Positions 33,820 through 43,288 of a stretch of DNA of 64,000 nucleotides are shown piece by piece. Positions within the stretch are counted from its first letter, which is position 1. Each line of letters begins with the position of its first letter. The notes below the pieces were generated by a model. It ran no database searches, was not told the origin of the DNA, and saw only the letters and a program-made list of their open reading frames with translations. Source of the DNA: an uncultured Prevotellaceae bacterium (GTDB lineage Bacteria > Bacteroidota > Bacteroidia > Bacteroidales > Bacteroidaceae); NCBI GenBank assembly GCA_902792635.1, contig CADBAG010000004.1, positions 62,001-126,000 on the forward strand. Reading direction: 5' to 3'. Made by a program: the position numbers and the translations under genes.

Positions 33820-34806
33820 ATGCTTCGTAAGCTATTATATCTTTTCACAGCCATCCTTCTCCTCGCCTCTTGCGGTGAGGACAGCAAGCACTTTAAGATT
33901 GAGGGACGTCTGCTGCAGATGAACCAAGGTGAGTTCTACGTCTACAGCAATGGGGCTGGCGTTGAGGGTCTCGACACCATCAAAGTACAAGGTGGCCGAT
34001 TCTCCTTCGAGATGCCGTGCCTGTCGCCCGTCACACTGACACTTGTCTTCCCTAACTTCTCCGAGACACCCATCTTTGCCGAACCGGGAAAGACAGCGAA
34101 GATCGACGGTGATGCCTCACACTTGAAGATGCTGAAGGTCAAGGGCACGAAGGACAATGAACTGATGACAACCTTCCGCAGTCAGATCTCCAATGCCTCG
34201 CCTCCTGAGATCAAGCATTACGTCGAACTGCTTATTCAAGATCATCCGCAGTCTCCCGTCGGCATCTGGCTTCTGCGGAAATATTTTATTGCCACGGCCA
34301 TGCCCGATTATCAGGGCGCCGAGCGTCTTCTTAAAGTCCTTATGAAGGCCCAGCCACAGAACAGCAGTCTGAGGAGATTGGCAAACAGTGTCGAGAAACT
34401 GAAGAACACGAGCGTAGGCAGCAAGCTCCCGTCTTTCACTGCCTATGACATCAACGGAGGTTCAGTCTCATCCTCGCAACTGTCTACCGGCACAGCCGTC
34501 ATCTGCGTATGGGCGACATGGAGCTACGACAGCCAGGATATGATTCGACAGTTGAATACGCTAAAGCAGACAGCAGGGTTCAAGATGCTTGCCATCAACG
34601 TGGACGCAAGCAAATACGACTGCCGTAACTTTATAAAAAACAATCAGATGAACTTCCCTGTGATCTGCACGGGCGAGATGTTCGAGACTCCTGTGCTGCA
34701 ACAACTTTGTCTGCAGTCGGCTCCCGATAACCTCGTCATTAAGAATGGAAAGATCATGGGAAGGAACCTTCCTACCGAGGAACTGATGAGAGCCCTTGGG
34801 AAATAA
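33820..34806 (+). CDS. DUF4369-type lipoprotein with a thioredoxin-like fold lacking CxxC
   Basis: A 328-residue lipoprotein (MLRKLLYLFTAILLLASC). Residues about 22-120 match the DUF4369 pattern of Bacteroidota thioredoxin-like proteins (FKIEGRLLQMNQGEFYVYS). The C-terminal half is a thioredoxin/AhpC-like domain: GSKLPSFTAYDINGGSVSSSQLSTGTAVICVWATWSYDSQDMIRQL. Where an active enzyme has WCxxC this protein has WSYDSQ, so it cannot act as a standard disulfide reductase. Start 33820 gives an intact lipobox; an earlier in-frame start would lie in the preceding terminator. Confidence 0.78.
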   Translation: MLRKLLYLFTAILLLASCGEDSKHFKIEGRLLQMNQGEFYVYSNGAGVEGLDTIKVQGGRFSFEMPCLSPVTLTLVFPNFSETPIFAEPGKTAKIDGDASHLKMLKVKGTKDNELMTTFRSQISNASPPEIKHYVELLIQDHPQSPVGIWLLRKYFIATAMPDYQGAERLLKVLMKAQPQNSSLRRLANSVEKLKNTSVGSKLPSFTAYDINGGSVSSSQLSTGTAVICVWATWSYDSQDMIRQLNTLKQTAGFKMLAINVDASKYDCRNFIKNNQMNFPVICTGEMFETPVLQQLCLQSAPDNLVIKNGKIMGRNLPTEELMRALGK

Positions 34807-34812
34807 CAGCTT

Positions 34813-34840
34813 TAGGGCGGCCACCAGGGCCGCCCCTACG
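34813..34840. repeat. GGGCGGCC hairpin repeat, copy 6
   Basis: TAGGGCGGCC and GGCCGCCCCTA arms, 7 bases after the DUF4369 stop and 30 bases before yifB. Confidence 0.8.
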
Positions 34841-34870
34841 TGAAACAAACTATTAAAACAATTTATTCTT

Positions 34871-36418
34871 ATGCTCGTAAAAACCTATTCTGCTGCAGTT
34901 AACGGACTTGAGGTGACGACGGTCACGGTGGAGGTGAGCATCGTCAAAGGCATGATGTATCATTTTACGGGCCTTGGCGATGTTGCTGTCAAGGAGGGAC
35001 GCGACCGCATTGCTGCTGCCATGCAATTTAACGGACTGAAGTTTCCACGGGCTGACATCACCGTCAACATGGCACCTGCCGACCTCAAGAAAGAAGGGAG
35101 CGGGTTCGACCTGCCTTTGGCCATCGCTATCCTCGCCGCCGACGGACAGATCCCTGCAAATGCTTTGGATGAATATATGATGATTGGCGAGCTCGGGCTC
35201 GACGGCAAACTGCAACCAGCTAAAGGCGTGCTGCCCATCGCCATCAAAGCCCGTGCCGAGCATTTCAAAGGACTCATCGTGCCGAAGCAGAATGAGCGCG
35301 AGGCAGCTATCGTCAATAAGATTAATGTCTATGGTATCGAGACGTTGAGTGACGTCATCGCCTTGCTTTCGGGAAAGAAACAGTTTGAGCCTTGCATCGT
35401 AGACACGCGCAAGGAGTTTTACGAGCAACAATATGATTTCGACCTCGACTTCGCCGATGTACGCGGACAGGAGAAGGTGAAGCGTGCCTTGGAAGTGGCG
35501 GCAGCCGGTGGTCACAACGTCATCATGATTGGTCCCCCAGGGTCGGGCAAGAGCATGATGGCGAAACGCTTACCTTCTATCCTTCCTCCATTGACGCTCA
35601 GTGAGAGTCTTGAGACAACACAGATCCACTCCGTAGCTGGGACGCTCAAGCATGGCTCCGCCCTCATCTCCCAGCGACCTTTCCGGGCCCCACACCATAC
35701 TATCTCCGAGGTGGCCCTTGTCGGCGGCGGCAACAACCCCATGCCGGGAGAGATCAGCCTTGCCCACAACGGTGTGCTCTTCTGCGATGAGCTCCCGGAG
35801 TTTAACAAGCATACCCTCGAAGTATTGCGCCAGCCACTTGAGGACCGCCAGATCACGATCAGCCGTGCCAAATACTCCGTCACCTACCCCGCCTCTTTCA
35901 TGTTCGTCGCCTCCATGAACCCGTGCCCGTGTGGCTATTACGGCGACCCGACACATCATTGCGTCTGCACCCCCGGACAGATCCAGCGCTATCTCAATAA
36001 GATCTCCGGACCTTTGATGGACCGCATCGACATACAATGTGAGATATCCGCCATTCCTTTCAATGAGCTGAGCAAAGCACAGCCCGGAGAGCCTTCGGCT
36101 AAGATCCGGGAGCGTGTCATCGCGGCGCGCGCCATCCAGACGGAGCGATACAAGGATGTGCCGGGCATCCACTGCAATGCGCAGATGACGGAGAAGATGA
36201 TTCACGAGTATGCGGAGCCCGATGACGAAAGCCTCGACCTGCTGCGTGAGGCGATGCAGCGCCTGAGCCTCTCGGCGCGCGCCTACAGCCGCATCCTGAA
36301 GGTAGCACGCACCATCGCCGACCTCGCACACGAAGAGAAGGTCAGCGCCATGCATATCGCCGAAGCTATCGGATACCGGCAGCTCGACAGAGGCGACTGG
36401 GCGGAGAGGGGGTTGTAA
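34871..36418 (+). CDS. YifB/ComM family Mg-chelatase-like AAA ATPase
   Basis: A 515-residue protein: N-terminal Lon-like domain (MLVKTYSAAVNGLEVTTVTVEVSIVKGM), AAA core with Walker A IGPPGSGKSMMAKRLP near residue 219, Walker B VLFCDELPEF, zinc-like NPCPCGYYGDPTHHCVC, and the C-terminal LSLSARAYSRILKVARTIADLA. In naturally competent bacteria ComM drives branch migration during recombination of imported DNA. comF at 14578 is the only other competence-related gene in the window. Confidence 0.92.
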   Translation: MLVKTYSAAVNGLEVTTVTVEVSIVKGMMYHFTGLGDVAVKEGRDRIAAAMQFNGLKFPRADITVNMAPADLKKEGSGFDLPLAIAILAADGQIPANALDEYMMIGELGLDGKLQPAKGVLPIAIKARAEHFKGLIVPKQNEREAAIVNKINVYGIETLSDVIALLSGKKQFEPCIVDTRKEFYEQQYDFDLDFADVRGQEKVKRALEVAAAGGHNVIMIGPPGSGKSMMAKRLPSILPPLTLSESLETTQIHSVAGTLKHGSALISQRPFRAPHHTISEVALVGGGNNPMPGEISLAHNGVLFCDELPEFNKHTLEVLRQPLEDRQITISRAKYSVTYPASFMFVASMNPCPCGYYGDPTHHCVCTPGQIQRYLNKISGPLMDRIDIQCEISAIPFNELSKAQPGEPSAKIRERVIAARAIQTERYKDVPGIHCNAQMTEKMIHEYAEPDDESLDLLREAMQRLSLSARAYSRILKVARTIADLAHEEKVSAMHIAEAIGYRQLDRGDWAERGL

Positions 36419-36574
36419 TGACGGCCCCACCTGACGGCCCCACCCCCGCCCCTCCCCCATCCAGGGGAGGGGGTGATTACCTTCAAGAACCCCCAAGCTG
36501 CATTTATTTGTAACATGGGGTGCTTTTTTGTAGCGCGTTGGGTATGCAGTCGCAGTGCGACTGCCCACCTTTCT
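36419..36574. other. Structured gap between convergent genes
   Basis: Contains a 13-bp direct repeat (TGACGGCCCCACC twice), a C-rich/G-rich inverted pair CCCCTCCCCC/GGGGAGGGGG (about 36452-36475), a terminator-like ACCCCCA..TGGGGT stem followed by T6 (36489-36530), and a GCAGTCGC-AGT-GCGACTGC hairpin (36546-36564). No gene is seen. Confidence 0.65.
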
Positions 36575-37567
36575 CTACAGGTACCTCTCCAGGAACCTCT
36601 TCACTAACCGGCTATACCGCTCCCTATGATCCTTGAAGCTCTTAGCATGCTTGGAGCCATGGAAGACAACCATCTGCTTCGGGGCTGGTTTAGCAGCATA
36701 GAGCGGATAAATCATGCGCGTGGGTACAAACGTGTCTCTGCCGCCATGAATGAAGAGCATCGGCTTATGGCACTTGGCAGCCTGCTTCAACGGTGAAGCC
36801 TCACCAAACGACCAGCCATAACCAATCTTACAAAGAGCAGATGCCGTATAGAGCAACGGAAAATCGGAAAGGCCAAACATATCCTTCAACTCATAACTGA
36901 ACTCATCCCATGCCGACGTATAACCGCAGTCCTCTATGAAACACTTAATATAAGAAGGTGTGTACATACCAGAGATGTTCATCGTCGTGGCGCCTCCCAT
37001 CGACCATCCATGGATGACGATGCGTGCATGGCCCGTGGAGTCGCGGAAGAGATTGTCTGCAATAGCAGCCCACCGCAACACATCATAGCGGTCGTGCCAT
37101 CCCATCTGCATCGCCTCGCCCCCACTCTTGCCGTTGGCATGGAGCTCAGGGATAAGCACGTTCATGCCAAGCTCGCGGTTATAAAAGCAAGCAAAGTGGA
37201 GCATGTCCACAGCATTGTCGGTATAGCCCGGCACCAGCACCACCGTGCGCGGATTCTTTTGCGGCGCTGGGATGATGAGAGCATGAAGCCGCGTGCTGTC
37301 AGCCAAAAACAAGCCTGTCTTCTCATTCTTCATCACGACAAAGGTGTCGCGCAAGGCTTTCGTGCGCTGAACCGAGTCCATCCACGACACAGCCCAAGGA
37401 TAACGCTGGCGCATTACCCGATATTGTTTGGCATAGTCGCGTCCCTTATTCTTGACCGGATAGAGCGCAAATCTCAACATATAGATGCTACCGCCTAAGA
37501 TGCTCATTATCAAAAGGCCGAAGATTACACCTGCGACCCCACAGATGATCTTATTACTTTTCTTCAT
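36575..37567 (-). CDS. Membrane-anchored alpha/beta hydrolase
   Basis: A 330-residue protein with an N-terminal membrane segment (about residues 7-33) and a hydrolase fold: VVLVPGYTDNAVDMLHFACFYN (oxyanion region), the nucleophile elbow VIHGWSMGGATTMN, and the late FIHGGRDTFVPTRM and HGSKHAKSF that supply Asp and His. It probably acts on ester or amide bonds in the periplasm; the substrate is unknown. It has a TAATTTTG promoter at 37587-37594. Confidence 0.85.
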   Translation of the reverse strand: MKKSNKIICGVAGVIFGLLIMSILGGSIYMLRFALYPVKNKGRDYAKQYRVMRQRYPWAVSWMDSVQRTKALRDTFVVMKNEKTGLFLADSTRLHALIIPAPQKNPRTVVLVPGYTDNAVDMLHFACFYNRELGMNVLIPELHANGKSGGEAMQMGWHDRYDVLRWAAIADNLFRDSTGHARIVIHGWSMGGATTMNISGMYTPSYIKCFIEDCGYTSAWDEFSYELKDMFGLSDFPLLYTASALCKIGYGWSFGEASPLKQAAKCHKPMLFIHGGRDTFVPTRMIYPLYAAKPAPKQMVVFHGSKHAKSFKDHRERYSRLVKRFLERYL

Positions 37568-37586
37568 AACAACTGATTATCGGCTG

Positions 37587-37594
37587 CAAAATTA
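37587..37594 (-). promoter_or_regulatory. -7 box of the hydrolase gene
   Basis: TAATTTTG on the minus strand, 20 bases before the ATG. Confidence 0.6.
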
Positions 37595-37658
37595 CCAAGA
37601 AAGCACGTTTCAGCAAAGGTTTTCGTGTTACGTTTTCGCCCTATTGAGAATTATTGTG

Positions 37659-37666
37659 TACCTTTG
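37659..37666 (+). promoter_or_regulatory. -7 box of the GH35 gene
   Basis: TACCTTTG, 24 bases before ATG 37691; supports that start over a TTG at 37679. Confidence 0.65.
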
Positions 37667-37690
37667 TAACATAATATATTGAATACAACA

Positions 37691-40039
37691 ATGACAATCC
37701 ACTATTTAAAAAGACTGCTTTTATTCCTTGGTCTCATCACAATGACCCTGTCGGCCAACGCTGCCTCCAAGAAAGGCTCATTCACTGCCGGCGACAAGAC
37801 ATTCCTGCTCAATGGCAAGCCGTTCACGGTGAAAGCCGCTGAGATTCATTATCCACGTATCCCCCGTGCCTATTGGGAGCATCGCATCAAGATGTGCAAG
37901 GCGTTGGGCATGAACACCATCTGCATCTATATCTTCTGGAATATCCATGAGCAGAAAGAAGGCGTCTTCAATTTCTCCGGCCAAAACGATGTGGCTGCTT
38001 TCTGCCGACTGGCACAGAAGAACGGACTGTATGTCATCGTGCGCCCGGGCCCCTACGTCTGTGCCGAATGGGAGATGGGCGGCCTGCCTTGGTGGCTGCT
38101 GAAGAAGAAAGATATCCGACTGCGCGAGCGTGATCCTTATTTCATGCAGCGCGTGGATATCTTTGAGAAGAAAGTAGCGGAGCAGCTTGCCCCGCTCACC
38201 ATCCAGCATGGCGGCCCCATCATCATGGTGCAGGTGGAGAACGAGTACGGCAGCTATGGCGAGGACAAGCCTTATGTCTCCGCCATCCGCGACGACCTCC
38301 GCAAATACTGGGGCAAGGACCTCACCTTGTTCCAGTGCGACTGGTCTTCCAACTTCACGAAGAACGGGCTCGACGACCTTGTGTGGACGATGAACTTCGG
38401 TACGGGTGCCGACATCGACGCTCAGTTCAAGCGCCTCGGCGAGCTGCGCCCGAACAGTCCGAAGATGTGCTCCGAGTTCTGGAGCGGATGGTTCGACAAA
38501 TGGGGCGCGCGCCATGAGACACGCCCTGCCAAGGCCATGGTCGACGGCATCGATGAGATGCTCTCAAAAGGCATCTCCTTCTCACTTTACATGACCCACG
38601 GAGGCACGAGCTTCGGTCACTGGGCAGGCGCCAACAGTCCGGGCTTCGCTCCCGACGTGACCTCCTACGACTACGATGCACCGATCAACGAGTTTGGTCA
38701 GGCAACTCCGAAATACTGGGAGCTGCGCAACACACTGCAGAAATACTCGGACAAGAAACTCCCCAATGTTCCGAAGGCTCCTGCATCAATCACCAGCTTC
38801 AATAAGATTCAGCTCAACGAGTTTGCTCCGTTGCTTTGTGGCACAGACAGCACAGCTAAAGGCCGCTACACCTTCGAGGAAATGAACATGGGCTGGGGCA
38901 CGATGGCTTATGAGGTCATGCTCCCCGCTACCGGCAAGCAGAGCGTGCTGACGATGGATGCCCACGACTATGCACAGGTGTTCATCGACGGGAAGTTCAT
39001 TGGGAAGACCGACCGCGTGAAGAATGAGCGCAGCATCGTCCTGCCCACCCTCGATAAGCCCACAAAAGCACTGATCGTTGTCGAAGGCATGGGCCGAATC
39101 AACTTCGGCAGAGCGATCAAGGACTATAAAGGTATCCTTGGAGACGTGACGCTCACCGTGGACGACAAGATCAGTGAGCTCACCTATAAGCTCAAGGACT
39201 TCACTTCCACGACGGTCCCTGACACTTACGAGCAGGCACTGAAAGCCTTCACGCATAAGAGCGCGAACGTTCAGATGCTCACTGGTCAGAACAACAACGG
39301 CATCGGCTATTACCGTGGCTACTTCAACATCAGCAAGCCCGGTGACACCTTCATTAATATGGAAGCCTTCGGCAAAGGTCTCGTCTACGTCAACGGACAT
39401 GCCCTCGGCCGCTACTGGCATGTTGGTCCTCAGCAGACGCTCTACATGCCCGGCTGCTGGCTGAAGAAAGGCCGCAACGAGATCATCGTGCTCGACGTCG
39501 TTGGTCCCTACAGTAAGCCGGAGGTCTTCGGGCAAGACAAGCCGGAGCTCGACAAGCTCAACCTCGAGAAGAGCCGGTTGCATAACAATCCCGGTGACAA
39601 GCTCGACCTCAACTCAGCCGCTCCCGCAGCTCAAGGCTCGCTCAAGGCTGGCAACGGATGGCAGACCATCAAGTTTGCTGCTCCCGCCAAAGGCCGCTTG
39701 CTGACCATCGTAGCCGAGTCGACACAGAAAGGCGACGACAAGGTTGCTATAGCCGAGGTCTATGCGCTCGGTGCCGACGGCAAGCGCCTCAGTCGCGAGG
39801 CATGGACGGTGAAATATGCCGACAGCGAGGATATCCTCTCAGGCAACAACACGGCTGACAAGGCGTACGACCTTCAGGAGAGCACCTACTGGCAGACGGC
39901 TAAAGGCGCTACGCTTCCCCACCGCATCACCATCGACCTCGGAGCTAACGAGACCATCACCGGCATCGAGATCCTGCCGAGAGCCGAGCAGGATGCGCCC
40001 GGAGCAATCAAAGGCTACAAGGTGTATGTGACTAAGTGA
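37691..40039 (+). CDS. GH35 beta-galactosidase with C-terminal discoidin-like domain
   Basis: A 782-residue secreted enzyme (signal MTIHYLKRLLLFLGLITMTLSANA). The GH35 barrel shows FTVKAAEIHYPRIPRAYWEHRI, the acid/base Glu in VENEYGSYG (about residue 185) and the nucleophile Glu in CSEFWSGWFDKWG (about 262). Two beta-sandwich domains follow, then a C-terminal F5/8 type C-like domain (about 660-782; TYWQTAKGATLPHRITIDLGANETITGIEILPR). It should release terminal beta-galactose in the periplasm, useful on host or plant glycans. The stop codon is the start of a 7-bp tandem repeat. Confidence 0.92.
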   Translation: MTIHYLKRLLLFLGLITMTLSANAASKKGSFTAGDKTFLLNGKPFTVKAAEIHYPRIPRAYWEHRIKMCKALGMNTICIYIFWNIHEQKEGVFNFSGQNDVAAFCRLAQKNGLYVIVRPGPYVCAEWEMGGLPWWLLKKKDIRLRERDPYFMQRVDIFEKKVAEQLAPLTIQHGGPIIMVQVENEYGSYGEDKPYVSAIRDDLRKYWGKDLTLFQCDWSSNFTKNGLDDLVWTMNFGTGADIDAQFKRLGELRPNSPKMCSEFWSGWFDKWGARHETRPAKAMVDGIDEMLSKGISFSLYMTHGGTSFGHWAGANSPGFAPDVTSYDYDAPINEFGQATPKYWELRNTLQKYSDKKLPNVPKAPASITSFNKIQLNEFAPLLCGTDSTAKGRYTFEEMNMGWGTMAYEVMLPATGKQSVLTMDAHDYAQVFIDGKFIGKTDRVKNERSIVLPTLDKPTKALIVVEGMGRINFGRAIKDYKGILGDVTLTVDDKISELTYKLKDFTSTTVPDTYEQALKAFTHKSANVQMLTGQNNNGIGYYRGYFNISKPGDTFINMEAFGKGLVYVNGHALGRYWHVGPQQTLYMPGCWLKKGRNEIIVLDVVGPYSKPEVFGQDKPELDKLNLEKSRLHNNPGDKLDLNSAAPAAQGSLKAGNGWQTIKFAAPAKGRLLTIVAESTQKGDDKVAIAEVYALGADGKRLSREAWTVKYADSEDILSGNNTADKAYDLQESTYWQTAKGATLPHRITIDLGANETITGIEILPRAEQDAPGAIKGYKVYVTK

Positions 40040-40110
40040 AAAGTGAAGAGTGAAAAGTGAAGAGTGAAAAGTGAAAAGTGAAGAGTGAAAAGTGAAGAGT
40101 GAAGAGTGAA
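40034..40110 (+). repeat. Eleven tandem copies of a 7-bp unit RAGTGAA
   Basis: Eleven uninterrupted units (AAGTGAA or GAGTGAA) begin in the last codon of the GH35 gene, and the TGA of the first unit is its stop codon. The array separates GH35 from the convergent glycosyltransferase gene. Confidence 0.92.
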
Positions 40111-40127
40111 AAATCAATGTGAAAAGG

Positions 40128-41309
40128 TCACAGTATCTCATGCCACTTCTTGATAACCTGCTCCACGCTGAACGGTGAGAGATTATCCAAGCCATGGCGC
40201 GCCATATCATTTCGCAATGTGCTGTCTGTCATCAACTTCTTGAGGCAGGCAGCATATTGTTTTTTATCACCCTCTTGGATAATATACCCGTCCTCTTCAT
40301 TGCGAATGACGTCATATACAGCACCGAAAGTGTCAAAAGCAATGGGGACGACACCAAACTGCTTGCTTTCCAAGATCGTCAGTGGAAGACCCTCACAGAC
40401 AGACGACATCAAGAAGACAGAAGCTTTCTTATAATAAGGCACGGGAAAAGTACGGCCCAAGAAGGTCACCTCGGGGATCTCATGCTCCTTCGCCCACTGC
40501 TCATAGATAGGGACACTCGGCGTATTACCATCCCCAATGACATAGAGGTGCCAGCCTTTCAGATTCTCGTCCTTCAGCGTCTCTTTCCATAAGTTGAGTG
40601 CGAGATGGATACGCTTTTGGCGCTCATCGAGTCGGGAGACAATAAGTGCAACCTTCTCCTTTTCCTCCAAACGCAAACTGCCCACGACATGCGGAGGGAA
40701 AGGCAGCATATTAGGAATGACTCTGATCTTCCTTGCCTCAGCCCCACTCGCCGCCGCCAACTTTAGAAACGGCAGGACATAAGACTGCGACAACACAACG
40801 ATACGGTCAGCATGCCTGAAAGTCCGAAAATAACGTTTCCGCAAGTTCATTCGTGACTGCCATTGAAAGAGCGGGAAGAGAAGATTCTTCAGCTGATATC
40901 TCAACCTCCCAAATCCGTGATGGCTGGCTATCTTCGAAACAATCTGCTGTCTATCTAACTTCTCCCACCCCGGCTGAAAATGATGAGCAAAGATCAGTTT
41001 GCAATGCGTTGCTTCCTTCACCCGGCAAAAGATCTTCATCTCATGGAAATAGCCCTGAACAACAATGGTATCTACATGATGTTTCCTGACGATCTCAATA
41101 GTCTTCTCCGTAGCCTCCTTATGATCCTTGGGCAGGCGATAGACGAAATCGAAACCGTCGTATGTTCCCTGAAAATCTATCTGATAAGCGGCAATGGTCT
41201 GTACGCCATAGCGCTTCTTCAGCTCCCGCGCCGTGACGATGGTCGTATGCTCTGTGCCGCCCCGCTCGCAGACAGGCTGGAAACGGGTATAAAACATTAC
41301 AGTCTTCAT
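40128..41309 (-). CDS. Glycosyltransferase family 4
   Basis: A 393-residue GT-B enzyme: N-terminal MFYTRFQPVCERGGTEHTTIVTARELKKRYG, then the donor half VALIVSRLDERQKRIHLALNLW, LYVIGDGN and the end-motif SSVCEGLPLTILESKQFGVVPIAFDTFGAVYDVI with the conserved Glu pair. It transfers a hexose from an NDP-sugar in the cytosol; the acceptor is probably LPS core or O-antigen precursor by context. It is 11 bases from the GT2 gene upstream in the same operon. Confidence 0.88.
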   Translation of the reverse strand: MKTVMFYTRFQPVCERGGTEHTTIVTARELKKRYGVQTIAAYQIDFQGTYDGFDFVYRLPKDHKEATEKTIEIVRKHHVDTIVVQGYFHEMKIFCRVKEATHCKLIFAHHFQPGWEKLDRQQIVSKIASHHGFGRLRYQLKNLLFPLFQWQSRMNLRKRYFRTFRHADRIVVLSQSYVLPFLKLAAASGAEARKIRVIPNMLPFPPHVVGSLRLEEKEKVALIVSRLDERQKRIHLALNLWKETLKDENLKGWHLYVIGDGNTPSVPIYEQWAKEHEIPEVTFLGRTFPVPYYKKASVFLMSSVCEGLPLTILESKQFGVVPIAFDTFGAVYDVIRNEEDGYIIQEGDKKQYAACLKKLMTDSTLRNDMARHGLDNLSPFSVEQVIKKWHEIL

Positions 41310-41320
41310 AAGTCTCTATA

Positions 41321-42232
41321 TTACTTGAAAAGATCATGGAACACGTGCGAGCATCGTGCCAACACATAATAGTAGGCAGACAGATGCCACCGTTCCATCA
41401 CTTTCTGTTTAACAACATCATCAGCATATCTGTTCTTCTCATAGCTGATGCGGTAAGCTATGCGCTTACATTTTAAGAACCACGCATAGCGGGAGAGATA
41501 GCCCTTCTCCTTCAAGAAAGACATCACCGAATAATCTTCAATATCCACCTGTCCGCTCAGCGTTGCCTTGGACGTGCACGTCTCATCACCACGCCGGAAA
41601 TAGTTGAGCGGCTCAGAGACAACCGCCACATTCCCCTGGCAAGCTATCTCTAACCAGAAGATCCAGTCGCCACATTCTTTATATTGCATGAACACCTTGT
41701 CGGCCTTCAATGCTGCCTGCTTGGAAAAGATACATGAGCTGGCATTATAGATTCGGTTGCCGACAGTCAAGTATTTCTTAATGAAGTGCACGCCATCCCA
41801 ATGCTCATCCTTCTTGAACATTCGCTGGGCGATATATTTCTTCTCACCCTTCAGGTTGACGACCTGAGAGCGGGCAAACGCCAATACACAATGGTTCTTG
41901 ACATAAGTATCGACAAGCCGTTCAAGCATCGTCTGCTCACAGTAGTCATCACTCTCTGCAATCCAGATGATCTCACCCTTGGCAAGAGAGAACCCTCGCT
42001 GCCATTGTATGAAAGGAGAACCGCAGTTCGTCTCATTGATTATCACCTGTGCTACCTTTGGATGCTTGGCATACTCCTTGATAACCTCCAAGCTTGCGTC
42101 AGTAGAATGATCATCTAAGATGATCACCTCATAATGCGGATAACTCTGATTAAGAATGCTTTCCATACGCTCCTTTAAGAAAGCCGCATGGTTATAGTTA
42201 GGAACGATAACGCTCACCAAGGGTTGCTGCAT
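41321..42232 (-). CDS. Glycosyltransferase family 2
   Basis: A 303-residue GT-A enzyme starting VSVIVPNYNHAAFLKERMESILNQ, with ILDDHSTDASLEVI and the DxD-like IAESDDYCE, followed by the KADKVFMQYKECGDWIFWLEIAC acceptor region. First gene of a two-gene unit with the GT4. Promoter TACTTTTG at 42277-42284. Confidence 0.9.
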   Translation of the reverse strand: MQQPLVSVIVPNYNHAAFLKERMESILNQSYPHYEVIILDDHSTDASLEVIKEYAKHPKVAQVIINETNCGSPFIQWQRGFSLAKGEIIWIAESDDYCEQTMLERLVDTYVKNHCVLAFARSQVVNLKGEKKYIAQRMFKKDEHWDGVHFIKKYLTVGNRIYNASSCIFSKQAALKADKVFMQYKECGDWIFWLEIACQGNVAVVSEPLNYFRRGDETCTSKATLSGQVDIEDYSVMSFLKEKGYLSRYAWFLKCKRIAYRISYEKNRYADDVVKQKVMERWHLSAYYYVLARCSHVFHDLFK

Positions 42233-42276
42233 GTGTTCGAATTATCAATGAGAATATTCTTTTTTGTATAATAGTG

Positions 42277-42284
42277 CAAAAGTA
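42277..42284 (-). promoter_or_regulatory. -7 box of the GT2-GT4 unit
   Basis: TACTTTTG on the minus strand, 45 bases before the ATG. Confidence 0.55.
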
Positions 42285-42317
42285 CAAAGAAACTATGAAT
42301 TAGACATTTCTTTTTAT

Positions 42318-42325
42318 TAACTTTG
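42318..42325 (+). promoter_or_regulatory. -7 box of the GT8 gene
   Basis: TAACTTTG; it overlaps an upstream in-frame TTG start and so supports ATG 42356. Confidence 0.65.
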
Positions 42326-42355
42326 TGTCTAAAATCTCTGAAATACTCTATTGTC

Positions 42356-43288
42356 ATGACTTACAATATCGCCATCAACATGGATGACCGCTATATAGAG
42401 CATGCCTCGGCCATGCTCACCTCCGTCTTCTATAACAACCCGAGCATGAAGTTTGCCATTCATGTCATCACAGCCAAACTCTCGGAGCCTGTCATCGAAG
42501 AACTACGGGAACTTGTTACTGGCCGATACCATCAAGAACTGTATATCTATCAGTTGACCGAGCAGCAGACGAGTCCTTTCCCGGAATATGTCAACAGCCA
42601 CATCTCTATGGCGGCCAATTACCGGCTCTTCGTGGCCGACATCCTGCCGAAGACCGTGCACACGGTGCTCTATCTCGACTGCGACCTTGTAGTGGAAGCA
42701 CATCTTCAGCCACTCTTCGACCTCAATCTTGAAGGCAAGGCTGTGGCAGCCGTAGAAGATATGTGGAGCGGGAAAGAGGATAACTATCAGCGCTTGGGCT
42801 ATCCGCGGCAATATGGCTATTTCAACTCCGGCGTGATGCTGATCTCCTTGGATTATTGGCGCAGCTACGAACTCTCCAAGAAGTTCACTGACTTTCTGAA
42901 CACCCATCCTCATCTGCTCTTCGTCGACCAGGACATTCTCAACGGTGTCTTGCATGAGCATTGGTTCTCCCTCCCTTTGGAATGGAACGTCCAGGACGGG
43001 TTCCTGCGAAGGAAATGCAGGATTCGATCAGAATATGCAGGCCAAGCTGCGGCAGCCTCCAAGCACCCCGCCATCCTCCATTTCACGGGATCACGCAAGC
43101 CGTGGGATGAAGACTGCATGACCCCCTACCGGAATGAGTACTTCAAATATTTAGATATGACACGTTACAAAGGGCATCGGCCCGTCATCTCGGAGCATTG
43201 GAAGCGGAAACTCAAGACCGACCGTCTATTGATCCGCCTCCATCTGAAGAGCAGACGGTATCGGAAAGACTTGGGAGGAGCGTATTGA
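42356..43288 (+). CDS. Glycosyltransferase family 8
   Basis: A 310-residue retaining GT-A enzyme of the LgtC/RfaJ type: NIAINMDDRYIEHASAMLTSVFYNN, the metal-binding DxD in VLYLDCDLVVEA, YFNSGVMLISLDYW, DQDILNGVLHEHW and HFTGSRKPWDEDC. These motifs are diagnostic for addition of galactose or glucose to LPS core. The gene points against its neighbour, and its last 77 bases overlap the tail of the convergent glycosyltransferase gene. Confidence 0.92.
   Translation: MTYNIAINMDDRYIEHASAMLTSVFYNNPSMKFAIHVITAKLSEPVIEELRELVTGRYHQELYIYQLTEQQTSPFPEYVNSHISMAANYRLFVADILPKTVHTVLYLDCDLVVEAHLQPLFDLNLEGKAVAAVEDMWSGKEDNYQRLGYPRQYGYFNSGVMLISLDYWRSYELSKKFTDFLNTHPHLLFVDQDILNGVLHEHWFSLPLEWNVQDGFLRRKCRIRSEYAGQAAAASKHPAILHFTGSRKPWDEDCMTPYRNEYFKYLDMTRYKGHRPVISEHWKRKLKTDRLLIRLHLKSRRYRKDLGGAY

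Noticed and set aside
35570-36568. 332-codon antisense frame over yifB
   Set aside because: No domain and crosses a structured intergenic region; shadow frame.
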